Position numbers and translations under genes: made by a program. Positions 18,081 through 26,590 of a stretch of DNA of 64,000 nucleotides are shown one piece after another. The stretch spans positions 1 to 64,000 of the forward strand of contig DAHXKG010000003.1 in NCBI GenBank assembly GCA_027366525.1, written 5' to 3'. Under the pieces are notes generated by a model that was not told the DNA's origin, ran no database searches, and saw only the letters and a program-made list of their open reading frames with translations. The stretch's first letter is position 1; every line of letters starts with the position of its first letter. The DNA is from a candidate division FCPU426 bacterium. GTDB lineage: Bacteria; Oederibacteriota; Muellerivitia; Muellerivitales; DAHXKG01.

Positions 18081-18900
18081 CTACCCGAGCCCCGGCGCCC
18101 GTGGCCTCATGGATCCCAAGTCCCGAATCCGGTCCAGAATTTCGGAGAACAGTTGCCTGGAAACAGCCACTTCCGCCATCCGGAAGACCACGTACCTAGA
18201 ATGCCGCACCACGTGGGCCCCGATCTTGATAAGTTTTTCCCGCAAGCTCGTCATTGACCAGTGCTTCACGGGTTCCGGCAGTACCAGACGGCGCAGAAAG
18301 TTGCCCAGGTTGTAGGCCAGGGTAAAAAGCTGGAGCCGCACTTGGTTGTCCACGAAATCATGGCAACTTAGCCGCGTCCACTTGACTGCGTTTTTCCCCT
18401 CTTTGATCCACTGCTCGGCTGTGCCTCGCCCGTTGTAGAACTTCACCACCTGCCGCGCCCAATACCGGAGGTTTGTCACGATGAACCCAACGCGTGGAAA
18501 AAGTTCCCCGTTGTGGTGTTCGATCTTCGCCACCACCCGGCGGGGTTTTCCCCAACTGGCAGCCTGGTACTGGAAGCTGTGATACCGAACCAAGGGTCTG
18601 TGGGAAGGGCACCCTACGGGACGGGCCAAAAAAGGCTCGACTTCCCGCTCCAACACGTCATTGGAAGCCAAGCGAATGACGTAAGAGTAGCCTTCCTTCT
18701 CAAGGAACTCATACAGCTCCGGCCGGGCAAACGCCGCGTCGCCCCGGAAGAATCGCTGGATGGGCAGGTCTCGGTAGCGTTCCACGATGGGTTCCAACAT
18801 CGAACGCCACTGGTCGGCGCTAGCGACGTTTCCATTCCGCAAAAAGGCTCTTTCCAGGTCGCCGAACTGGTTGAAGCAGAACAAAGGGTGATAGCAAGCA
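18081..18900 (-). mobile_element. Truncated IS1380-family transposase
   Basis: About 273 codons of an IS1380-type DDE transposase, complete at the C-terminus (TAG at 18081) but missing the N-terminal third. Visible landmarks are CYHPLFCFNQFGD at the broken end, FFRGDAAFA with the second catalytic Asp, HNGELFPRVGFIVTNL and NGRGTAEQWIKEGKNAVKW with the catalytic Glu, then the family LAYNLGNFLRR. The first catalytic Asp would lie in the missing part, so it is inactive. Homology ends at about 18899, where the GH31 3' fragment begins. No terminal inverted repeat is recognisable. GC-rich. Confidence 0.88.
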
Positions 18901-19662
18901 TTGGGAGGAATGGCGGCATCGCTTCGTGGAGGGCTCTCGCTAGGGCTTTGTGGATTTTCATTTTGGAGTCACGATATTGGCGGTTTTTCTCATCCTCCCA
19001 GTTTAGAACTATATCGGCGGTGGGTGCCATTTGGCATGCTGCTGTCCCATAGCCGTTGTCATGGAGTTCCTCCGAGAGAGCCTTGGTTTTATGGGCAATC
19101 ATTTGAAAACGAATTTCGCTTATCCGTTGAATTGCGGTATCGGTTAATGCCTTATCTTTATGCGCAATCCCTGGATAGTTGTCACCAAGGTCATCCTCTC
19201 ATGCGACCGCTTTTTTTTGAATATCCAAATGATCTTGTTTCCTGGCTTATTGAAGATGAATATTTACTCGGTTCAAATTTACTTATTGCACCTCTTTTAG
19301 AAATTTCACTCCAGCGTCCGGTTTACCTACCTCCGGGTGAATGGATCGATTATCAGTCTTCCGTACAATATTCAGGAGGCCAATGGCATATCATTGAATC
19401 TGGAAAAATTCCTTGTATTATTCTCGTAAAAAGCGGAACTGTACTCCCGGAAACCTCTGTTGTACCCTCGACACAATTCATCGATTGGTCTCATTTGAAC
19501 TTAAATCTCTATGGCTCCGAACACGAATTTCAGGGTCTGATTGCGCTTCCCCATCGTCCACATCTTCATCCTATTCAAATTCAATGGCACCAAAATCAAT
19601 GGAAAATTCAAAAAGGACATCTTTCAAACGTCATTTATCACATTCAAAAAGTAGCTCCCTAG
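18901..19662 (+). pseudogene. GH31 alpha-glycosidase, 3' fragment
   Basis: About 253 residues of GH31 resuming at GGMAASLRGGLSLGL, then GFSFWSHDIGGF, RWVPFGMLLSHSR, RYRLMPYLYAQ, HPLMRPLFFEYPND and the C-terminal beta domains (YLPPGEWIDYQ). Each motif aligns with the YicI layout downstream of the catalytic acid/base. Together with 14507-15439 it accounts for one gene minus the central barrel segment. The TAG stop lies inside the stem of the terminator at 19651-19682. There is no credible start of its own. Confidence 0.88.
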
Positions 19663-19690
19663 TTCGATAACTAGGGAGCTACCATCTTTT
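19651..19690. terminator. Bidirectional rho-independent terminator
   Basis: A perfect 14-bp stem, GTAGCTCCCTAGTT (19651-19664) and AACTAGGGAGCTAC (19669-19682), with loop CGAT. On the minus strand it is followed directly by TTTTT (end of htrA); on the plus strand by CATCTTTTT (end of the GH31 fragment). The GH31 stop codon is within the left arm. Confidence 0.9.
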
Positions 19691-21204
19691 TAATTATCTT
19701 GTAAAAATCCGTATAAGGTAATTCCATTTCTCCAAACTAAAAGTCTAAGTCCTTGTTTTAAATTACTTTTATTCAAAACACGGGTTAATTGAGCAGCAGT
19801 ATACACTCGTTGATCATTCGCTTGTATGACCACATCGCCCGGCTTGAATCCAGCTTGACCCGCAGGTCCATTAGGATTTACATGAGTTAAAATGGGGCCT
19901 TTAGGAGCCCCTGCTGGCAAGGGATGATTGGCGGATGAATTAACATATGAAATGCCTAAATTATGAATGGTATTGCTCCCGCCTGTAGTTGTTTTCTCCT
20001 CCTGTTGCTTCATTTTCTTTTCAAATCCCGGTGTTAACGCTTCCAACGTAACATGAAGCTTTTGAATATGACCATTTCTGAAAATCGTCAAAATAATATG
20101 CTGCCCTGGATTATAAGTATAAAGTTCTGCAACCAAATCCGTTGAATTAATAATTCGAATACCATCCAGTTTGAGAATGATATCTCCTGTTTTTAATCCC
20201 GCTTTTTGTGCTGCACTTCCTGGGTTTACATAGGAAACCAAAGCTCCTTCTGTTGTATTCAGTCCAAAACTTTTAGCCATTTTATAACTCAAGGATTGAA
20301 CAATGGCACCTAGTCCCGCTCGAATGACTTTTCCAGTATCCACTAAATCTTCTGCTACTTTTTTGGCTACATTAATAGGAATGGCAAATCCAATACCTAT
20401 CGATCCGCCGGATTGACTATAAATCGCCGTATTAATTCCGATGACTTCACCCTCAATATTACATAGCGGACCTCCCGAATTTCCTGGATTAATCGAAGCA
20501 TCCGTTTGAATATAACTTTGATACGTTGAATCTTCGCTAATCGGAATACTACGACCTTTGGCCGATACCACACCACTCGTAACGGTATGATTCAATCCAA
20601 AGGGATTGCCAATGGCAATGACCCATTGCCCGACTTGAATATTATTTGAATTGCCCAGCACTACATGAGGCAAATATTTATGCGCATTAATTTTAACAAC
20701 TGCAATATCCGTTTTGGGATCCTTCCCAATAATAGTCCCCTTGAAATGCTCGCCATCCTGAAGAATAACCGTAATCCGTTTTGCTTTTCCAATGACATGG
20801 TTATTCGTCAGAATGTAGCCTGAAGAGGTAATAATAAACCCTGATCCCAAAGCCTGTTCCTTTTGTTTATACTCTGGGATTTGCCCACCTTGCCCTCCAT
20901 TAAACCAAAAATTAAAAAATTGATTCAATGAACCAAAATTATTCATTGGAACATTTTCAGTCCACTCAGAACTAATATTCACGACTGCCGGACTAACTTT
21001 TGTTGCAACGTCAATAAACGCTTGCTGCACAGCCAAGGCTGGATTACTGGAGCCTAATTGAACCGGTGGAGGGCCTGAGGGCAGCTGCAATGTTCGTGCA
21101 GAAATTTTTGAAACGATACTCCCTGCAATAAAAGCCAGTACTCCTAAAAAGAGAACTAATTTAATTCTTTTTTTTAGTTTTCCGTTTAAATTTATTAAGT
21201 TCAT
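19690..21204 (-). CDS. htrA: HtrA/DegP-type periplasmic serine protease
   Basis: A 504-residue envelope protease. An N-terminal signal/anchor lies at about 15-32. The trypsin-like domain carries the triad His136 (TNNHV), Asp166 (KTDIAVV) and Ser243 (GNSGGP). Two PDZ domains follow (about 290-380 and 420-500). It would degrade or chaperone misfolded envelope proteins. ATG 21204 has AAGGAG at the right distance, so the 44-bp overlap with the upstream MerR-like gene is genuine and implies coupled translation. It is third in the sigma factor/regulator operon, ending at a strong terminator. Confidence 0.95.
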   Translation of the reverse strand: MNLINLNGKLKKRIKLVLFLGVLAFIAGSIVSKISARTLQLPSGPPPVQLGSSNPALAVQQAFIDVATKVSPAVVNISSEWTENVPMNNFGSLNQFFNFWFNGGQGGQIPEYKQKEQALGSGFIITSSGYILTNNHVIGKAKRITVILQDGEHFKGTIIGKDPKTDIAVVKINAHKYLPHVVLGNSNNIQVGQWVIAIGNPFGLNHTVTSGVVSAKGRSIPISEDSTYQSYIQTDASINPGNSGGPLCNIEGEVIGINTAIYSQSGGSIGIGFAIPINVAKKVAEDLVDTGKVIRAGLGAIVQSLSYKMAKSFGLNTTEGALVSYVNPGSAAQKAGLKTGDIILKLDGIRIINSTDLVAELYTYNPGQHIILTIFRNGHIQKLHVTLEALTPGFEKKMKQQEEKTTTGGSNTIHNLGISYVNSSANHPLPAGAPKGPILTHVNPNGPAGQAGFKPGDVVIQANDQRVYTAAQLTRVLNKSNLKQGLRLLVWRNGITLYGFLQDN

Positions 21205-21556
21205 GTGATAACTCCTTGGATAAAAATGGTTCCTCCGAAACTTTGAATTTTTCTTCTGAGGAATGTTTCATCAATGACAACTGTTGTAAAAACACTTTTT
21301 CAATCTCTTCATTTGAACTCGACAACTGAACAAATATTCGGACACCTGCTAGATTGACACCACATTCTTTGACCAAAAAAGTAATACGTTCGAGTCGCTC
21401 CACATCGTCTTTGGAAAACATACGAATTTGATTAGCAGATCGACAAGGTTTAATTAATCCTAATCGTTCGTATTGACGAATCGTTTGCTCATGTAATCCC
21501 AAAAGACGAGCTACCACTCGAATAGTAAATACAGGATCTAGCGGATCGACATCCAT
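21161..21556 (-). CDS. MerR-family regulator, HspR-like
   Basis: A 131-residue MerR-type DNA-binding protein. The winged helix reads FTIRVVARLLGLHEQTIRQYERLGLIKPCRS, and the frame continues with RMFSKDDVERLERI..L..ECGVNLAGVRI, characteristic of HspR heat-shock repressors. A short coiled effector part with a Lys-rich tail follows. It is 27 bp downstream of the sigma factor gene and overlaps htrA by 44 bp. A role in controlling protein-folding stress genes, including its own operon, is inferred from family and position. Confidence 0.85.
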   Translation of the reverse strand: MDVDPLDPVFTIRVVARLLGLHEQTIRQYERLGLIKPCRSANQIRMFSKDDVERLERITFLVKECGVNLAGVRIFVQLSSSNEEIEKVFLQQLSLMKHSSEEKFKVSEEPFLSKELSHELNKFKRKTKKKN

Positions 21557-21583
21557 TCTTATTTATTACCTTTTAAAAGTATG

Positions 21584-22438
21584 TTAAACTTCAACAAATT
21601 CCCGAAGTTTTTCGACCTGAGTGGATTTCCGAATTTTATTCATTGCACGTTCTTCAATTTGTCGAACGCGCTCTTTAGAAATATTAAGTCGTTTACCAAT
21701 AGCATCCAGTGTTTGTGCTCCTTGCCCATCCAATCCATATCGCCATACCAAAATTTTTTCATCCCGCGATCCCAATTTGCTGAGAATGGCTTGCAAATCT
21801 CTTGTTAAATCTTGATTCATCAGTTGCTTCTCAAACGCCTCGGTTCCGTGCTGTGGATCCTTCAAAAAATCCAAAATCGGATGTTCCTGATCGCCAAGAA
21901 CAGTGGTATCAAGTGATAAATATTTCTGATTGAATCGTTGGAGGTCATTTACGACTTCTTGATTGAGATTCATTTTGTCCATTGCTTCGGATTCTTTGAG
22001 GACTTCTCCACTCGCTTGTTGGAGTGCCGCTACTTGCTTGTTCAGTTTCCTCATTTTTTTAGTTTGACTTTGTGGAATTCGAACTACTCCTATTTTATCC
22101 ATTAATGCCGCTAAGATCGCTTGTTTAATCCACCAAACTGCATATGACACAAATCGAACGTTGCGCTTTGGATCAAATGTTTTCGCAGCACGAATGAGTC
22201 CTAAATTACCTTCATTAATTAAATCCAACATTGCTAATCCACGATTCGAATAATTTTTAGCTACCGAGACCACAAATCGAAGATTGGCTTCAATTAGTTG
22301 ATCAAATGCTTTGCTGTCGCCCTGCAAGGTTTTTTCAGCCAATTGTTTTTCTTCTTCAGCGGTTAACAAAGGAATTCTTGCTATTTCCTTGAGATATGTT
22401 GAAAGTGATTTTTCTTCGTTAAAATAAGTCAAAACCAT
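21584..22438 (-). CDS. RNA polymerase sigma factor, sigma-70 group 2 type
   Basis: A 284-residue sigma factor lacking region 1.1. Region 1.2 is [18 protein letters not shown]. Region 2 carries [25 protein letters not shown] and [13 protein letters not shown], the RpoD-type core and -10 recognition helix. Region 3 is present in the middle of the protein. Region 4 has the helix-turn-helix [22 protein letters not shown]. Length and layout fit an RpoS/RpoH-like alternative sigma factor rather than the housekeeping one. ATG 22438 has GAGGAGGG upstream. First gene of the sigma-regulator-htrA operon behind a near-perfect promoter. Confidence 0.92.
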   Translation of the reverse strand: MVLTYFNEEKSLSTYLKEIARIPLLTAEEEKQLAEKTLQGDSKAFDQLIEANLRFVVSVAKNYSNRGLAMLDLINEGNLGLIRAAKTFDPKRNVRFVSYAVWWIKQAILAALMDKIGVVRIPQSQTKKMRKLNKQVAALQQASGEVLKESEAMDKMNLNQEVVNDLQRFNQKYLSLDTTVLGDQEHPILDFLKDPQHGTEAFEKQLMNQDLTRDLQAILSKLGSRDEKILVWRYGLDGQGAQTLDAIGKRLNISKERVRQIEERAMNKIRKSTQVEKLREFVEV

Positions 22439-22502
22439 AATCGCCCTCCTCTATCTTGTAAATCCTGGGATTATTTGGAATAAATTTTATTTAGTTTTAA
22501 AT

Positions 22503-22531
22503 ATAATATAAGTTGAGCCACTTCATGTCAA
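22503..22531 (-). promoter_or_regulatory. Consensus promoter of the sigma factor operon
   Basis: On the minus strand TTGACA (22531-22526), a 17-bp spacer and TATTAT (22508-22503). The -35 is perfect and the -10 has one mismatch. The start site would lie near 22496, giving a leader of about 58 nt. This implies recognition by the housekeeping sigma factor. Confidence 0.75.
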
Positions 22532-22627
22532 GTGTATTTATTTCAATTTTATAGGTTAGACGTCTGAGTCTTGAAAAAAGTTTATCTGAAATTGAAGTTT
22601 TGAAGAATAATTATATTGTTAAATATT

Positions 22628-23677
22628 TTATTCTTTTCTGGAAATTGCTTTATTATAAAAAATATTTCGAATCGTATCTAAATACAAAGTAAAGGCCACG
22701 GCCATGGGAATCAAATAATAAACAACCCGAAACAGTAAAATGGCAATCAAGACTTGATCAATATGTAGCCCTAAAGTATAAAAAAGCCCTGTCACCGCAC
22801 TTTCAGCAATACCTATTCCACCTGGTACAATATTGAGATTGGATAAAAGGAATTGGATAGAAAATCCCACCAACAAAAATCCAAAAGGCAGTGCAATGTT
22901 CACGGCACGAAAACAAAAGTAAAATACCAATACCGTAAAAGTCCAATCCATAATTACCCAAAATAATGTAATCCCCAATTGCAACCATCCCTGATGCAAT
23001 AATTGAATGGATTCATCAAAATTGTGCAGCATCCGACTCCAAATTGAATTTCTGGATTTTTTTCGAAACCAGCGAATCCAAACCCAATCCCAAATTTTAA
23101 AACTATAGTTTAAAACCTTATGACGAAACACTGTACTCAAAAAACCAAGCGCAAAAAAAAGCACCATAATTCCTAACCCGACAATAAGCACACCCACCAA
23201 ATCTATACCCCATCCGGTATAAATTTTTTTCCACTCCAAAAGATAAACTCCTCCACTCAAACATAAAATCAATAACACGAAATTTGTTAACATCCCTTGA
23301 GCTATTGAAATCGAAATGCCAAATGAATATGAAATCTTAGCTTGTTTAAAAAGAAATGCGCGTACCGCTAAACTAGAAAGCCCTGCGGATGAAACAATAT
23401 AATTAAATGTTGAAGATATGAATGTGATCGAAAATAACCGCGGAAATGGAATCGTTGTTTTAATTAGTTCAAATAACCCACTAAAGGATAAAGCAATCGA
23501 AATGTACGCAAGCGTCGTACAGATTAAAGCAAATATTAGCGCTGAAATTTTCAAATGATCCAATACACTTGGAAGCTTTGAAATATTAACTAAAAATGAA
23601 GCAACTAATCCAAACAAAAACAAACCGAGAATGGCTAATGCAATCAAACCATGTGTAGGACGAACGGAACGAGTCAT
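22628..23677 (-). CDS. Lysylphosphatidylglycerol synthase TM-region family (flippase-like) membrane protein
   Basis: A membrane protein of about 349 residues of the UPF0104/LPG_synthase_TM family, with about eight hydrophobic helices. Typical landmarks are ISSTFNYIVSSAGLSSLAVRAFLF near the N-terminal third and LSNLNIVPGGIGIAESAVTGLF near the C-terminus. The family includes the flippase domain of MprF and many stand-alone proteins of unknown substrate. ATG 23677 is preferred over the TTG two codons earlier because GAGGA is positioned for it. It lies 30 bp after the gyrA-linked kinase-like gene on the same strand. Confidence 0.82.
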   Translation of the reverse strand: MTRSVRPTHGLIALAILGLFLFGLVASFLVNISKLPSVLDHLKISALIFALICTTLAYISIALSFSGLFELIKTTIPFPRLFSITFISSTFNYIVSSAGLSSLAVRAFLFKQAKISYSFGISISIAQGMLTNFVLLILCLSGGVYLLEWKKIYTGWGIDLVGVLIVGLGIMVLFFALGFLSTVFRHKVLNYSFKIWDWVWIRWFRKKSRNSIWSRMLHNFDESIQLLHQGWLQLGITLFWVIMDWTFTVLVFYFCFRAVNIALPFGFLLVGFSIQFLLSNLNIVPGGIGIAESAVTGLFYTLGLHIDQVLIAILLFRVVYYLIPMAVAFTLYLDTIRNIFYNKAISRKE

Positions 23678-23707
23678 GCGCAATCCTCGACCAAAGTGAT
23701 GGTGTTG

Positions 23708-26590
23708 TTATTGAATAATTTCACCATCGTCCAAATCTTTTTCTAAATCCTTTACAAAGGATTTAGACGATGGAGGCGGTCCAGAATAGCCTGGGGGGGC
23801 ACCCGGTAGCCCAGGTGCCGCTCCTGCCACGGAAGACTTGGATGCCGTTTCGGTTGAAGGTGTTGAAGAAGTTGGCGATGAAGGTGGTGCGGTTGATTGA
23901 GCTGATTGAGAATTTGTCCCATTGGATAAGGATGGAGATGGATTTACAGACTTTGCCGGTTCAGAACTCCCGATTGGTTTAGGGGCCATCGAAGCCAGCG
24001 GTGGAGTTGCTGGTGATGGTGCTGAAGCCAAACTTGGAGAAGGAGGCACGGGACTTGGTTTTTTGTTTAAAAGAGCTTCTAATCCTCCGGAAAGCGAGTT
24101 GGACAACGACGGTGTGGGTTCTGATTTGGACATGGAAGATAAATTATCCAAAGTACCTGAGGATTTAGTGGCAGACTCGGTCTTTGATAAGAGTGGCTCA
24201 ATCCCTCCCAGCGGCGACTTTACACCCGGAGTCATGGTTGAAGTCGTTAAGGGAGCGGTAGGCTTTGAAGCATTTCCCGACAATTCCACCGTAGCTGTGG
24301 ATTTTGATTCCTCCCGTGGTAAACCAGATATTGGCGGCTTCCCGGTAAAATTAAAAGAACCTAATGCATCCAATGAGGCTGATTTTAGCGTTGCAGCTTT
24401 TTCACCTCCGCTACTTGCAGAACCTCCGGCTGTTTTAGGTGTAGTCGATTTCATCTTTGCTGAAAAAGCCAAGCTTAATCGGGTTCCTGGATCTGCACTT
24501 TCAGCAGTAATCCATCCTCCATACGTCACTAAAATAGTTTTCACTAACGCTAATTTTAATCCCGTGCCAGCCAGTTGAGGTGATCCTGAATGCTTCACAT
24601 CGTAAAACTCATTAAATACATTGGATAAATTATCGGGCGCAATGGTAAGGCCAGGATCTTGGATTGTTACTTTAATCGACTCCCCCACCGATTCTAAGTG
24701 AATCGGGATCACCGAACCCCGCGGGGCATCTTTAATAATCTGCAGAAGAATAATATTCCATAATTGAACAAATCTTTTACGAACCACCGATATGGGTGGT
24801 AAATCTAGCTTGGATTCTAGTTTGAATTTTAAATTTTTAATTTCCGACTGACTTTGAAAATTAAAAATCAAAGCTTCAATTTCATTCGATAAAACAATAT
24901 CTTCCTTAACTGCTGTTTCCTTTTCAATTTCCACCATATAAATGTCTAAGATATCATTAATAAATTTCTCCAATCGAGCACTACGATTAATTACCATGCC
25001 CAAAAATTCCTGTTGCTTTTCGGAAATACCACCTTGAGCGCTTGAAAGCGCCGATGAAACATATCCTTTGATAATACCGAGCGTAGTTTTTAATTCTTCG
25101 GACATCGCCTTAATCGCATCCACTCGAACCTTGGAAACCTGAGTGCTGGATGTGGTGGAAATAATTTTAAGTAATTTCTCTTCGGCCTCTTTGGATTTTG
25201 CTTCGGCTTGGATGAGTTTATTTTGAAAATCCTTTTCTTTTTCTTGTAGATTCGTAATTTGCATTTTCATTTTAGAATTTTCGGTTCGAACTTGTTCCGT
25301 CTGAGATCGAAGTCCTTCGGTCATATTTTTTAATGCCGCCAATTCCGTCAGCTTATCTTCTAATTGTTGATTCTTTTGCTTAAGATCTTCTTCAAGTTCT
25401 TCTGCCTGATGTTGAAATTGCTTTGTTTCTTCCATCAGTTGATCCAGTTGAGTCTTGGCATTTTTTTTAATAGTTTCTAATTCTAAACCCGTCGCTTCCT
25501 TTTCTTTATTCAATCGATCCGTCCAAGAAGCTACAATTTGGAGCACCTGTCCTACTTCATCTTTACGGCTTAAAGCATTTCCCGGAAGCGGGTTGGAATT
25601 TTTAGCAGACTTAGTTAAATAATCCTCAATCTGATGCCAGGGCTTCTTTAGCGATCGATTTTCCAAACTTCCGATGATTAGAATCCACAGCACAATTAAA
25701 ATTAATGAAGCACTTAAAGGGCTTTCTTCCAAGGCTTGTATGGATAGTGGGTGTTTCATTCCACCCATGGAGGTTGTTGATGGCATTGCGATGCTCTGAA
25801 CAATTCCAAATGCCCCTAAGCCTAAAGGCGTAAAAACATCAACTTTTTGACGATCTGGATTTATCGAAAAACCCGATTTTCCTTTTTCAAGATCCTGTTG
25901 AATTTTTGATAGCCATGGACGCTGCTGTGGATTAAATGCCGTTGGAATCAAGGATACATTTGAATCATAAAAATACTTTCCCAAATTCGGTTCTAACAGC
26001 CCAATGTTCCCGCCGTTCAGCGTGGCAGTTGCAAAAAAAGTATTTAAATTCAGAACCACTCCTAATATCCACTTGGGTTTTACAACAGTCGTAAAAATGA
26101 GGGCCGAATACGGAAGTCGCTGAGTAAAAAATTGGTAGGGAGGATGAAATGCCGGGTTTGAAAATTTTTGTCGAATAATTTTAAATTCATGCGTTGCTGC
26201 ATAGTTGGGTGGAATAAGCCCTGCATTGGATGGAAACATTTTCAAAAAAACACCTTGTTGATTGACTAAAAAAGCTCCCGCAAGCTCTGGGTGATCCACT
26301 AGAAATTTTTGGATGCCTGAATCGGTTTCAGGCTGATGGGTCCATTTTTGCATCTTTTGATAGGTACTCGTAATTGAATGCAGCAGATCGGAAGCAATAT
26401 TTTTTTGTTCCGACTCTACGGGCGCAATCAATGACTTTAAATGAATCGTTGGCGCAACATTAGACGAACCTGCACTGATTTTAGGGAACCATGGTAGCGA
26501 TTGAATAAACGTAAAATAAAACCCTGCTCCCAACAGTAGCAGTGGAATAATCGTCATCCCAATTAAGATTGAAAAAAATTTTTTATTCAC
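23708..26590 (-). CDS. Membrane sensor with degenerate histidine-kinase core (pseudokinase)
   Basis: A 960-residue protein. It has an N-terminal membrane helix (about 8-30), an extracytoplasmic sensor of CACHE-like size (about 60-285), a second helix (about 292-309), a HAMP-like linker (315-360) and a long coiled coil (365-480). A HisKA/HATPase-like core follows (about 488-712), and then a Pro/Ser-rich tail of about 240 residues. The core is degenerate: the position of the phospho-accepting His is Glu498 (SEELKTTL), the N-box Asn is Gln617, and the G1 box reads DPGLT, while GTGLKLALVK of the G2 box is kept. It overlaps the gyrA end by 8 bp. It probably senses or scaffolds without autophosphorylation. 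Confidence 0.8.
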   Translation of the reverse strand: MNKKFFSILIGMTIIPLLLLGAGFYFTFIQSLPWFPKISAGSSNVAPTIHLKSLIAPVESEQKNIASDLLHSITSTYQKMQKWTHQPETDSGIQKFLVDHPELAGAFLVNQQGVFLKMFPSNAGLIPPNYAATHEFKIIRQKFSNPAFHPPYQFFTQRLPYSALIFTTVVKPKWILGVVLNLNTFFATATLNGGNIGLLEPNLGKYFYDSNVSLIPTAFNPQQRPWLSKIQQDLEKGKSGFSINPDRQKVDVFTPLGLGAFGIVQSIAMPSTTSMGGMKHPLSIQALEESPLSASLILIVLWILIIGSLENRSLKKPWHQIEDYLTKSAKNSNPLPGNALSRKDEVGQVLQIVASWTDRLNKEKEATGLELETIKKNAKTQLDQLMEETKQFQHQAEELEEDLKQKNQQLEDKLTELAALKNMTEGLRSQTEQVRTENSKMKMQITNLQEKEKDFQNKLIQAEAKSKEAEEKLLKIISTTSSTQVSKVRVDAIKAMSEELKTTLGIIKGYVSSALSSAQGGISEKQQEFLGMVINRSARLEKFINDILDIYMVEIEKETAVKEDIVLSNEIEALIFNFQSQSEIKNLKFKLESKLDLPPISVVRKRFVQLWNIILLQIIKDAPRGSVIPIHLESVGESIKVTIQDPGLTIAPDNLSNVFNEFYDVKHSGSPQLAGTGLKLALVKTILVTYGGWITAESADPGTRLSLAFSAKMKSTTPKTAGGSASSGGEKAATLKSASLDALGSFNFTGKPPISGLPREESKSTATVELSGNASKPTAPLTTSTMTPGVKSPLGGIEPLLSKTESATKSSGTLDNLSSMSKSEPTPSLSNSLSGGLEALLNKKPSPVPPSPSLASAPSPATPPLASMAPKPIGSSEPAKSVNPSPSLSNGTNSQSAQSTAPPSSPTSSTPSTETASKSSVAGAAPGLPGAPPGYSGPPPSSKSFVKDLEKDLDDGEIIQ

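Larger units (their letters stand above)
15434..18900. other. Mosaic foreign insert within the GH31 gene
   Basis: About 3.47 kb sits between the two GH31 fragments and replaces roughly 0.65-0.7 kb of the gene, judged by comparison with the YicI layout. Most of it is visibly much richer in G+C than the flanks. From left to right it holds an AT-rich frame fragment, a remnant of a DNA-binding/ATPase gene, a SnoaL-like gene, a methyltransferase, a HEPN/MNT pair and a truncated IS1380 transposase, all read on the minus strand. No target-site duplication is visible at the junctions. It could be a genuine island with a deletion, or a chimeric assembly join. Confidence 0.75.

Noticed and set aside
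18885-18915. A frameshift in the GH31 3' fragment (reading GDSKHWEE before MAASLRGG)
   Set aside because: The same bases read CYHPLFCFN as IS1380 transposase on the other strand, so the sequence left of about 18900 belongs to the IS and no frameshift is needed.
18614-19102. 162-codon minus-strand ORF spanning the right junction
   Set aside because: It joins a wrong frame of the transposase to the antisense of GH31; neither part has protein-like motifs.
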